A DNA stretch of 43,237 bases from Planctomycetota bacterium (GTDB lineage Bacteria; Planctomycetota; Brocadiia; Brocadiales; Brocadiaceae): assembly GCA_016235875.1 (NCBI GenBank), contig JACRII010000068.1:1-43237 (forward strand), read 5' to 3'. Under the pieces are notes generated by a model that made no database searches, was not told the DNA's origin, and worked only from the letters and a program-made list of their open reading frames with translations. Position numbers and translations under genes: made by a program. Below are positions 1-5,755 of the stretch, in pieces (positions within the stretch are counted from its first letter, which is position 1; each line of letters starts with the position of its first letter).

Positions 1-38
1 CCCGTCTCGTTGATCGAGAAACCCTCATTTTCCGACAC
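1..38 (-). CDS. Start of an unidentified protein, cut by the window edge
   Basis: A GTG codon at 38..36 opens a frame that runs without a stop to the left edge (12 codons, beginning M-S-E-N-E-G). A purine-rich ribosome site (GGAGAGG) lies about 7 bases upstream, and all genes to the right point the same way. It is therefore probably the next gene of the operon led by the P-II gene. Too little is visible to name a family. Confidence 0.35.
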   Translation of the reverse strand, partial: MSENEGFSINET

Positions 39-42
39 TAGC

Positions 43-135
43 TTACCTCTCCTGCTTCAAATATTCAATACTTTTATCCGATTCTTTCAGCCTTCTTCTC
101 CTTGTATTATCTGCCTTCGGCTGGTTTTCGTTCAA
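43..135 (-). CDS. Possible 30-residue basic peptide
   Basis: An open frame with a TTG start four bases after the stop of the 139-residue protein encodes 30 very hydrophilic residues with a run of four arginines in the middle and a helical, charged end (SIEYLKQER). It fills the gap between two operon genes. I do not recognise it. It may be a real small protein or just a spacer that carries the ribosome site of the next gene, which overlaps its last codons. The start codon is weak and the call is tentative. Confidence 0.25.
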   Translation of the reverse strand: MNENQPKADNTRRRRLKESDKSIEYLKQER

Positions 136-138
136 ACA

Positions 139-558
139 CTATTTAGATATTTTTCCTAAAAATTGTTCCATCTCCAGGATTAAATCGGTAATTCTATTAA
201 GCTGCGGGTCGAGAACATTATCAAGTCCATCCTGGACATCACCATATCTTTTCAACCTCTTTGCTTTTACATTCTCAATAATTTCCCAGCAGGAAGGCAA
301 TATGCCAAAAATCTTCCGCAGTCCCTCTCTACATTCCTTTTCAAGGGCAAATACAGTTGCAATATAGTTTATTCTGTCCTTAATAAAGGAGATTCTTTTT
401 AAAATCTCTTCTTTACCATCAGGGGCAACACTGCAATTCGTATCATAAAGGATGCCCTCATAGGTTTTGTTTTCTAATAACTGCTCAATCTTCTGCATGT
501 TTTCTTCAACAATGCGAAGTGCTATCGTAAGCCCTCTTTTTTGATCTTTATTCAGCAT
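139..558 (-). CDS. Hypothetical helical protein in the fluoride-switch/P-II operon
   Basis: A 139-residue soluble protein with no signal peptide and no membrane segment. The sequence is charged and likely all-helical, with leucine/isoleucine spacing suggesting coiled or bundled helices and three scattered cysteines (about residues 42, 76 and 90) that form no recognised metal motif. It begins 17 bases after the stop of the FNT channel gene, so it is almost surely co-transcribed with it. I do not recognise the family and do not assign a function. Its position suggests an accessory to the channel or to the P-II protein, but that is inference. Confidence 0.7.
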   Translation of the reverse strand: MLNKDQKRGLTIALRIVEENMQKIEQLLENKTYEGILYDTNCSVAPDGKEEILKRISFIKDRINYIATVFALEKECREGLRKIFGILPSCWEIIENVKAKRLKRYGDVQDGLDNVLDPQLNRITDLILEMEQFLGKISK

Positions 559-575
559 AATACATCCAAGTAGCG

Positions 576-1508
576 TTATTGCTTATTCCTTTTTGGGAAA
601 TCAGATTTTATATTAAGAGACAAGAAATGGATATCCGGTCGCAGGTAAATAAACCAGCATACCGTACCAATCAAAATAACGCCGCCTATAAAATTACCCA
701 GGGTTACAGGAATGAGATTGTTTATAAAAAATCCCTTCCAGGTAAGCTGTGAAAGGTCTAATGTTTTCCCTGCCATTTTTTCCGCAGCAGCTACTACCGC
801 TGGGTTTTTTCTCAAAACCATACCTATTGGGATAAAATACATATTCGCAACGCAGTGTTCAAACCCGCTGGCAACAAAGCCGCCTATAGGAAATATAACG
901 GAAAGAACTTTGTCTGCTAAAGTTCTTCCGCTATAGCACAACCAGGCATTAAGGCATACCAGTGCATTGCAAAGCACACCTCTTGCCAGGGCTTCTGTAA
1001 AAGATAGATTTACTTTCTTATGGGCAATAAGCAGTGCCTTTGCACCTACCATATTGTGAAAAAATTCAAATTGATGTGTTTTGTACATACAGCAGACCAT
1101 CAAAAGACTGCCTATAAAATTGCCTATGTATACAATAACCCAAATCCTGAGCAATTCCCCTGGTGTAATACGATTGCTGAGATAACCTAAAACATTAAGG
1201 TTGTTGCCTGTGAAGAGTTCTGCGCCAGCAGTTTCAACCAGTATGAGACCGAGAGAAAATACGACGCCGGCAATAAGAGAGGTTAACCCAAAATGCAGGG
1301 TAGAATCACTTGTCACAAAAGTGGCAAATTGAGCGCCCAAAGCAACAAATATTCCGGCCATGATACTTAACGCAAAGGTTTGTGTAACGCGCAATTTCGC
1401 CCTTACCGCAGCCTTATTTTCAACGATAGCTGCAGTTTGTGGAGGTGAATATGCCGTGTCTGTATTCATGGTTTGCATATTTTTTGTGAAATTACGCTCT
1501 TCTGCCAT
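576..1508 (-). CDS. Formate/nitrite transporter (FNT) family channel, copy 1
   Basis: This 310-residue inner-membrane channel belongs to the FocA/NirC family, homopentamers that pass small monovalent anions or their acids (formate, nitrite, hydrosulfide). Six membrane helices fit the hydrophobic pattern. Family signatures include GAELFTGN in the third helix region, CYSGR, and GFEHCVANM, which carries the central histidine. It is very close to copy 2 (7321-8241) but has polar changes near the pore: ET in place of VG before AGAELFTG, and NN in place of NC after it. It starts 10 bases after the zinc-ribbon gene and belongs to the P-II operon behind a fluoride riboswitch. Nitrite would be the expected substrate in a nitrite-using organism; the riboswitch raises fluoride/HF as an alternative. 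Substrate cannot be read from the sequence. Confidence 0.93.
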   Translation of the reverse strand: MAEERNFTKNMQTMNTDTAYSPPQTAAIVENKAAVRAKLRVTQTFALSIMAGIFVALGAQFATFVTSDSTLHFGLTSLIAGVVFSLGLILVETAGAELFTGNNLNVLGYLSNRITPGELLRIWVIVYIGNFIGSLLMVCCMYKTHQFEFFHNMVGAKALLIAHKKVNLSFTEALARGVLCNALVCLNAWLCYSGRTLADKVLSVIFPIGGFVASGFEHCVANMYFIPIGMVLRKNPAVVAAAEKMAGKTLDLSQLTWKGFFINNLIPVTLGNFIGGVILIGTVCWFIYLRPDIHFLSLNIKSDFPKRNKQ

Positions 1509-1518
1509 AGCAAAGATT

Positions 1519-1773
1519 TTATTTGTAAAGTCGCATGCTTTTTTGAAGATATTTTTTGCCGATGTCTATCGCCAGGTCGTACTCTAATTTTTTAAAACAC
1601 ATCTGACATTCGATATAATTATCGTCTTCCCGTAAACTAGGCATGACATCGCTTTCATCTATACGAATTCCCATCTCCGGCGATTGTTTAACCACCTGAA
1701 AATTGCTTGTAAAGGCCCTGAAATTTTTAACGTTACCGCAGTTTGGGCATACAAAAAATATGCTAGCTAACAT
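1519..1773 (-). CDS. Small zinc-ribbon-like protein
   Basis: An 84-residue protein with two cysteine pairs, CPNC near the N-terminus and CQMC near residue 57, that could form a four-cysteine zinc ribbon. The ATG at 1773 is chosen because AAGGAGG lies 6 bases upstream; a TTG two codons earlier is possible but less well placed. It sits between the P-II gene (65-base gap) and the FNT gene (10-base gap), so all three should be one transcript. No family is recognised. A regulatory or metal-sensing adaptor for the channel operon is possible but unproven. Confidence 0.75.
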   Translation of the reverse strand: MLASIFFVCPNCGNVKNFRAFTSNFQVVKQSPEMGIRIDESDVMPSLREDDNYIECQMCFKKLEYDLAIDIGKKYLQKSMRLYK

Positions 1774-1844
1774 ATACAACCTCCTTAATAATTGTTGAAG
1801 TTGTTTTGTTAAAAGTAAAAAATAAAAGTTATTAAACCTTTGGT

Positions 1845-2183
1845 CTAGATTGCGGCTTCTCCTGACTCTTTCGTACGAATACGATACACGTTTTCTACAT
1901 CAAAAACGAATATCTTGCCGTCGCCGATACTTCCTGTTTTAGATTCCTCAATGATGGTATTGACGATTTTCTCCACATCGTCATCTTTGGCGGTAATCTC
2001 GATCTTCATTTTCGACAGTAAATCTATCCGAAATTTTCTTCCCCGCCACATCTCGCTGATACCTTTCTGATTGCCGTGACCCTTTACTTCTGTAATGGTC
2101 ATCCCTGGGTAGCCCAAATGTAGCAAGGCGTCCTTGACCATATCAAACTTTTCAGGTCTGATTATCGCCTCAATCTTTTTCAT
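1845..2183 (-). CDS. P-II family nitrogen regulatory protein lacking the Tyr51 modification site
   Basis: A 112-residue GlnB/GlnK-type trimeric signalling protein that binds ATP/ADP and 2-oxoglutarate and controls targets through its T-loop. The family pattern is clear from end to end: MKKIEAIIRP, the MTITEVKGHGNQKG segment before the T-loop, and TGSIGDGKIFVFDVENVYRIRT at the nucleotide site (B- and C-loops). Length equals that of E. coli GlnB (112). Residue 51, the tyrosine that is uridylylated in proteobacteria, is phenylalanine, residue 49 is arginine rather than serine, and residue 46 is tryptophan. A ribosome site GGAGG lies 6 bases before the ATG. P-II genes usually sit next to an ammonium channel gene; here the downstream channel is an FNT, and the upstream control element is a fluoride riboswitch. 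Confidence 0.93.
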   Translation of the reverse strand: MKKIEAIIRPEKFDMVKDALLHLGYPGMTITEVKGHGNQKGISEMWRGRKFRIDLLSKMKIEITAKDDDVEKIVNTIIEESKTGSIGDGKIFVFDVENVYRIRTKESGEAAI

Positions 2184-2234
2184 AAAAGACCTCCATTCAT
2201 AGAAAAGTTATTTAGGATAAGGGCATTGTTTAGC

Positions 2235-2276
2235 AAAAAACCTCCTGTCGAAACTATTGCTTCAACAGGAGGTTTC
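2235..2276 (-). terminator. Second (backup) hairpin terminator after fluoride riboswitch 1
   Basis: On the minus strand, arms AAACCTCCTGT and ACAGGAGGTTT (2265-2275 and 2238-2248) pair around a loop, with a run of six T at 2240-2235. It follows the first terminator within a few bases, so read-through of the riboswitch terminator meets a second one before the P-II gene. Confidence 0.75.
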
Positions 2277-2277
2277 A

Positions 2278-2319
2278 ATAAAAAAACTCCTATTGAAGTA
2301 TCCAGCTTCAACAGGAGTT
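2278..2319 (-). terminator. Expression-platform terminator of fluoride riboswitch 1
   Basis: Hairpin arms at 2306-2319 and 2285-2298 (AACTCCTGTTGAAG with CTTCAATAGGAGTT on the minus strand) are followed by a T run. The 5' arm contains AACTCC, which is also the 3' pseudoknot strand of the aptamer. Aptamer folding and termination are thus mutually exclusive: ligand binding should prevent termination and turn the operon on. Confidence 0.85.
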
Positions 2320-2359
2320 ATCAGCTACAACGTAGCAGTTAGGCGAACTCCATCGCCTG
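2309..2359 (-). promoter_or_regulatory. Fluoride riboswitch (crcB motif) 1, upstream of the P-II/FNT operon
   Basis: The minus strand reads GGCGATGGAGTTCGCC, then CTGCTAC-gtt-GTAGC, then TGATAACTCC. This matches the fluoride aptamer fold: outer GGCG/CGCC pairing, a hairpin CTGCTAC/GTAGC, and a pseudoknot of GGAGTT with AACTCC. The element begins within a base or two of the expected transcription start of the promoter at 2395-2367 and overlaps a terminator. In known examples fluoride binding favours read-through. The genes behind it here are P-II, zinc ribbon, FNT and two unknowns. Confidence 0.9.
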
Positions 2360-2366
2360 AAAAAAT

Positions 2367-2395
2367 ATACTAAAGCTCCTAAATATTTTTGACAA
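2367..2395 (-). promoter_or_regulatory. Sigma-70-type promoter for fluoride riboswitch 1
   Basis: On the minus strand a -35 box TTGTCA (2395-2390) and a -10 box TAGTAT (2372-2367) are separated by 17 bases. The predicted start of RNA, near 2359, coincides with the 5' end of the aptamer, which supports the call. Confidence 0.7.
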
Positions 2396-2458
2396 TGATT
2401 AGCATTTTTGTCTTATACTTATAAATTCACACGCAGCCTCCATAATGCACAGAAACAT

Positions 2459-2659
2459 TCAAACCAGCCAGTCGTCCATACAAAAACAGCTTTTATTATC
2501 GAGCGTGTAATTACCGTTTCGTAAAATAATGCGATCATTATCTGACTTGTCATTTACAATCAAGTACATCATGAAGGCATCATACAAATCTAATTCTGTA
2601 TACTCAGCGCCTAATAGTCCAGCATTCTGGAGATCCTTAACGCCAATAACCTTTTCCAT
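2459..2659 (-). CDS. Unknown 66-residue protein behind fluoride riboswitch 2
   Basis: A 66-residue acidic protein with no signal peptide and no clear membrane span; the central stretch AFMMYLIV is hydrophobic, and the C-terminus carries CFC followed by MDDWLV. The ATG at 2659 is chosen because AGGAGGGG lies 6 bases upstream; a longer reading from 2716 would begin inside the riboswitch terminator zone and has no ribosome site. It is the only gene between the two fluoride riboswitches, so it should be made when fluoride is present. No known fluoride-response family is recognised. The ribosome site can pair with an upstream GCCCCT (2690-2685), suggesting a second, translational layer of control. 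Confidence 0.65.
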   Translation of the reverse strand: MEKVIGVKDLQNAGLLGAEYTELDLYDAFMMYLIVNDKSDNDRIILRNGNYTLDNKSCFCMDDWLV

Positions 2660-2662
2660 TTT

Positions 2663-2690
2663 GCCCCTCCTAATAAATTTGGACAGGGGC
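2663..2690 (-). promoter_or_regulatory. Hairpin that could hide the ribosome site of the 66-residue gene
   Basis: GCCCCT at 2690-2685 is the exact complement of AGGGGC at 2668-2663, which contains the core of the ribosome binding site just before the ATG at 2659. The 16-base loop is AT-rich. A weak hairpin, but placed where it could reduce translation. Confidence 0.4.
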
Positions 2691-2719
2691 GTTTGTTTTC
2701 GGAGTATAAAGCTCATAAC

Positions 2720-2760
2720 AAAAAACCCTTGTCAAAACCGTTGGCTCCGACAGGGGTTTT
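2720..2760 (-). terminator. Second hairpin terminator after fluoride riboswitch 2
   Basis: On the minus strand, AAACCCCTGTC pairs with GACAAGGGTTT (one mismatch) around a long loop, followed by a T run at about 2725-2720. It mirrors the tandem-terminator layout of riboswitch 1. Confidence 0.65.
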
Positions 2761-2764
2761 ATCA

Positions 2765-2806
2765 ATAAAAAAACTCCTATCGAAACATCTAGCTTCAATA
2801 GGAGTT
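2765..2806 (-). terminator. Expression-platform terminator of fluoride riboswitch 2
   Basis: Arms AACTCCTATTGAA and TTCGATAGGAGTT (2794-2806 and 2772-2784) are followed by seven T on the minus strand. The first arm overlaps the aptamer's pseudoknot strand AACTCC, so folding of the aptamer and termination compete. Confidence 0.85.
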
Positions 2807-2845
2807 ATCAGCTACAACGTAGCAGGTGGGCGAACTCCATCGCCG
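2796..2845 (-). promoter_or_regulatory. Fluoride riboswitch (crcB motif) 2, upstream of the 66-residue gene
   Basis: The minus strand carries GGCGATGGAGTTCGCC, CTGCTACGTTGTAGC and TGATAACTCC, nearly identical to riboswitch 1. All three structural parts of the fluoride aptamer are present, including the GGAGTT/AACTCC pseudoknot. The near identity of both the aptamers and the terminators suggests that one cassette arose by duplication of the other. Confidence 0.9.
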
Positions 2846-2866
2846 TAATATGTAAAATATTCTTTG

Positions 2867-2895
2867 ACTATAATAAGTATTTATTTTTTTGTCAA
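2867..2895 (-). promoter_or_regulatory. Strong sigma-70-type promoter for fluoride riboswitch 2
   Basis: A perfect -35 box TTGACA (2895-2890) and a near-consensus -10 box TATAGT (2872-2867) are 17 bases apart on the minus strand, in an A-rich spacer. RNA would start near 2860, about 15 bases before the aptamer. Confidence 0.75.
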
Positions 2896-3015
2896 GCTAA
2901 TTTTTTATTTGGATTTTTATGTTTGCCGTGCATAATATGAAGTTTTATTATTCGAATTTATTGGGCCCATATTAACGGTATTGTGAGATTATAGTGAACG
3001 CTAAAAGAAAGTTGT

Positions 3016-3078
3016 CATTGCGAGGGCGATAGCCCGAAGCAATCCCTGCTTGAGATTGCTTTGCTGTCGCTCGCAATG
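3016..3078. repeat. REP-like palindromic repeat
   Basis: Outer arms CATTGCGAG and CTCGCAATG enclose inner arms GAAGCAATC and GATTGCTTT. This is the common REP-type palindrome seen between genes in many bacteria. It lies between the fluoride-switch region and the IS110 remnant. Confidence 0.7.
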
Positions 3079-3092
3079 GTAAAATGAAAAAG

Positions 3093-3216
3093 CAGCATCC
3101 TTCCAAGGAGGTTAAAAAGCCTTGAACAGGCAATAACCTTTTGTGATATTAAATATCATAAAGGCTTTAGACCATCAATAAAGATGGTAAGTCTTTAAAC
3201 CTTAGGAAGGAGGCTG
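3093..3216 (+). ncRNA. Structured leader of the IS110 element, candidate bridge RNA
   Basis: The 124 bases before the transposase ATG fold into one long stem closed by CAGCATCCTTCC at the 5' end and GGAAGGAGGCTG at the 3' end. Inside it are hairpins ATGATATTTAATATCA-like (3142-3160) and GACCATC/GATGGT with GTC (3169-3193). IS110 elements are known to encode a structured bridge RNA in a noncoding end next to the transposase gene, and this matches in place and rough size. The 3' arm also contains the transposase ribosome site, so a simpler role in repressing translation is equally possible. Confidence 0.35.
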
Positions 3217-3217
3217 T

Positions 3218-4109
3218 ATGACAAAGTATATAGGATTGGATGCCCATTCGTCAACATGTACATTCAATGTGACGGATGAAAGAGGGATGGAAGTAGACAA
3301 CACTACGATTGAGAGCAATGGTCGGCTTTTGGTGAAGTATGTGAGGGGAATAGAGGGTGTTAAGAAACTGACGTTTGAAGAGTGTGAATTAAGCAACTGG
3401 CTGTATGAGATATTGAGACCAGAAGTAGATGAGTTGATCGTATGCAATCCTGTAGCAAACAAGGATTACCAGAAGATTAAGACGGACAAGATGGATGCCA
3501 GGAAGCTATCGAAGCTCTTGCGAGGAGGTTTTCTGATATCCGTGTATCATGATGGTTCAAGGAGGGAGCGGTTCAGGAGTTTAATGTCAGGGTATCAGGA
3601 TTTCATTGAAGAAGGGGTGAGGCTGAAGAACAGATACAAATCCTTATTTCGGAAAAGTGGGAAGAAAGTGAAAGGAGAATCGTTATATAACGATGAGAGT
3701 TTTCTTGAGGGATTAGAGCGAACAGACTTTAAATTTATTGGCACGCAGATATATCAGCTTTTAGAGAAGATGGAAGGGAGCAGACCGGAGAGGTTTAGCA
3801 GTAAGTACAAATATTACAGCTACTGTGGGTTGGTGAGGCATAAGAGGATAAGTGACGGGAGGGGATATGGGAGTGAGAAGATTTGGGGCAATCGGATATT
3901 AAAATGCGTATACAAGATGGCTGGACATTCGGTATTGAAAGGTAAGAGCGGTTTAAGGAACTATTACGATACCTTACGGTTGAAAGGTATCAGTCATGAT
4001 AATGCCTATAATGCAGTAATGTCGTAAGATAGCGGCAATAAGCTTGAGCGTATGGAGGAAGAGTGAGAAATATGATGACAGACTGATAACAGGCAATCTA
4101 ATCAAGTAA
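3218..4109 (+). pseudogene. IS110-family transposase, internally deleted and frameshifted
   Basis: The N-terminal DEDD domain is intact: YIGLDAH with D8, FEEC with E54/E55, and KTDKMDARKL with D90 and D93. The C-terminal Transposase_20 half follows (FSSKYKYYSYCGLV, then a serine before DGRGYG). At about residue 187 the two halves are joined directly, and the segment that normally carries a PGIG-type motif is missing, an in-frame loss of perhaps 25-40 residues. The frame stops at 4027 (AVMS-stop), but the +1 frame continues R-K-I-A-A to LITGNLIK and a stop at 4107-4109, the usual tail. A single inserted T after ATG near 4018-4022 explains this. The ribosome site GGAAGGAGG is good. Two lesions make it non-functional. 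Confidence 0.8.
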
Positions 4110-4460
4110 AACAGGGTAAGAAGGCATGAAAGGTTGGTTCATACCTGTTTTCTTGAGAGAGGGATGAGATCCAAGTGTCATTGACCCAAAGAGGTCCAAC
4201 GCAATGGTTGATCCGCCCTCGTTTAAATCCGAAATTACCATGCTCAGGAAAGAGCATCGATAGATGACTGAAAACCGATTGCCGAAGGTATTTCATGGAA
4301 GGGAATAGAAAGAGAACGGTAATAACCAGTTTGACATTCATGCACTCGAGACTGTATGGCTTGATTAGCCCCAGTGTGGAAGGACGCATGGCAAGAAAAC
4401 ATTTCTTTTGGTTTTTTTGTCAACAGGGATACTTTTTCTTCTTGACATGCTTTTTCATAG
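4110..4460. other. Noncoding stretch after the IS110 gene
   Basis: No convincing gene on either strand; open frames here lack ribosome sites and family features. It is probably the right noncoding end of the IS110 element followed by an AT-rich upstream region for the next gene. I see no clear terminator or terminal repeat. Confidence 0.4.
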
Positions 4461-4520
4461 ATGACTATTATATTATATGTCAACTTATTTAAGGCGTTTA
4501 CTGTAGTATTAAGTAATTTT

Positions 4521-5513
4521 ATGAGTTTACCATCTTTTCTACCACTCTTGATTACCGGTGTAACAGGGGTGCCCGGTTACAGTGCCTTTCAGTATTTTCA
4601 CTCAAAATATCCAAACCACGTTGTCGGCATTCGTCCCGTCCGATACTGGCCGCTGCGGGAGAAGGGGATCATCCCTCTGGATATAGAAGACCACAAGGGG
4701 CTTGCGGCTTTGATGAAACAGAAGCGGTTCAAATCTGTTTTAAATGGGGCAGGGTCGTGCGCCTTGAAGTCTTGCGAAATGAATCCTGTGCTGGCGTATC
4801 GTGTGAATGTGCAATCGGCCTTAAATATAGTGGAAGTGATTTCTAGTCATGATATTCGATTGATACATCTTTCTACAGACCTGGTATTCCCTGGAAAATC
4901 AGAGGGGCTCTATACAGAAGAAGACGCAGTGTCACCCGTCACAATGTATGGCAAGACTATGGCGATAGCCGAAGAGATTATTATGCTGAAAAATCCTGCA
5001 GCTGCGATTTTCCGGATATCGCTTCCCATGGGAAGCAGCGTCAATGGGCATGCAGGGGCGATTGATTGGATACTGTCCCGGTTTAAAAAGAATAACCCAG
5101 CCACCTTATATTTTGATGAGGTCCGATCGCCGTTTTATTGCGAAGATTTCAATGAAGTCACAGAACAGGCCCTCGGGAATAAAATCAGGGGTATTTATCA
5201 TCTTGGTTCTCATCGGCATCTCAGCCTTTATCAGATAGGACAGATCGTAAACAAGGTGGGCGGATATGCCCCGCATCTGTTAAAAGGCTGCATGCGAAAG
5301 GAAGCAGGCCCTATGCCCCCAAGGGCCGGAAACGTTACGATGAACAACAAGAAGCTTATCCAGGCATTAGGAACAGACCCGTTTCGCAAGTGGCCTTACC
5401 TTGAACACCATGTTCCTGGCGGGAGAGACTGGCATTACGACCGCCCTTCTCATTGGATTTTTCATCCCGAACAGATTCATAAATGTTTGTATAGAATTCC
5501 TGTGGCGTGCTGA
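4521..5513 (+). CDS. RmlD-like NAD(P)-dependent sugar-nucleotide reductase/epimerase
   Basis: A short-chain dehydrogenase of the extended type, most like dTDP-4-dehydrorhamnose reductase (RmlD). The N-terminal nucleotide motif GVTGVPG follows a beta strand (LPLLIT), and the catalytic region shows LSTDLVFPG with YGKTMAIAE (the YxxxK pair). The C-terminal part (HLGSHRHLSLYQIG) resembles the substrate-binding domain. The ATG at 4521 places the Rossmann motif 10 residues from the start; an ATG at 4461 is also open but adds 20 hydrophobic residues of unlike character. About 330 residues is longer than the usual 290-300, the extra being at the C-terminus. It stands alone next to the IS110 remnant, with no other nucleotide-sugar genes nearby, so its substrate is uncertain. 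Confidence 0.75.
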   Translation: MSLPSFLPLLITGVTGVPGYSAFQYFHSKYPNHVVGIRPVRYWPLREKGIIPLDIEDHKGLAALMKQKRFKSVLNGAGSCALKSCEMNPVLAYRVNVQSALNIVEVISSHDIRLIHLSTDLVFPGKSEGLYTEEDAVSPVTMYGKTMAIAEEIIMLKNPAAAIFRISLPMGSSVNGHAGAIDWILSRFKKNNPATLYFDEVRSPFYCEDFNEVTEQALGNKIRGIYHLGSHRHLSLYQIGQIVNKVGGYAPHLLKGCMRKEAGPMPPRAGNVTMNNKKLIQALGTDPFRKWPYLEHHVPGGRDWHYDRPSHWIFHPEQIHKCLYRIPVAC

Positions 5514-5610
5514 AAGAATTGGTGCTGCGGCGAATGGAGCGGTTAGCAGGATTGTATAGGAATTTCATATTATTTAAGTGGGTTTCAGGGCATCTTTTCA
5601 TGTAGGATTA

Positions 5611-5664
5611 TGGTTATATGGTTGTATGGTTGGAAAACCATTTAACCATTCAGCCATATAACCA
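5611..5664 (+). repeat. Imperfect palindrome, possible terminator of the RmlD-like gene
   Basis: Arms TGGTTATATGG and CCATATAACCA are separated by further ATGGTTGG/CCATTTAACCAT-type pairing, with TTTTT directly after the right arm. It may end the plus-strand transcript. Its repeated TATGGTT units also look like a dispersed intergenic repeat. Confidence 0.45.
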
Positions 5665-5755
5665 TTTTTCATGACGAACATAACTAACTCAAAAAACTCT
5701 GTAATTTGCTTCACCCAACCTTACAGGTTACTATTTTATCTGTGCTAATCTGTGG

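Larger units (their letters stand above)
3093..4109 (+). mobile_element. IS110-family insertion sequence remnant
   Basis: The span covers the structured leader and the damaged IS110 transposase gene. IS110 elements have no clear terminal inverted repeats, so the true ends cannot be read directly. The 3' end may reach into 4110-4460. The element is probably immobile on its own because its transposase gene is broken in two places. Confidence 0.6.

Noticed and set aside
4102-4389. A minus-strand open frame of 95 codons in the gap after the IS110 gene
   Set aside because: No ribosome site, no family features, and cysteine/histidine-rich random composition; it overlaps the probable noncoding end of the insertion sequence.
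4443-4475. TTGACA followed by TATATT as a promoter of the RmlD-like gene
   Set aside because: The spacing is 21 bases, beyond the usual 16-18, so it is not a credible promoter.
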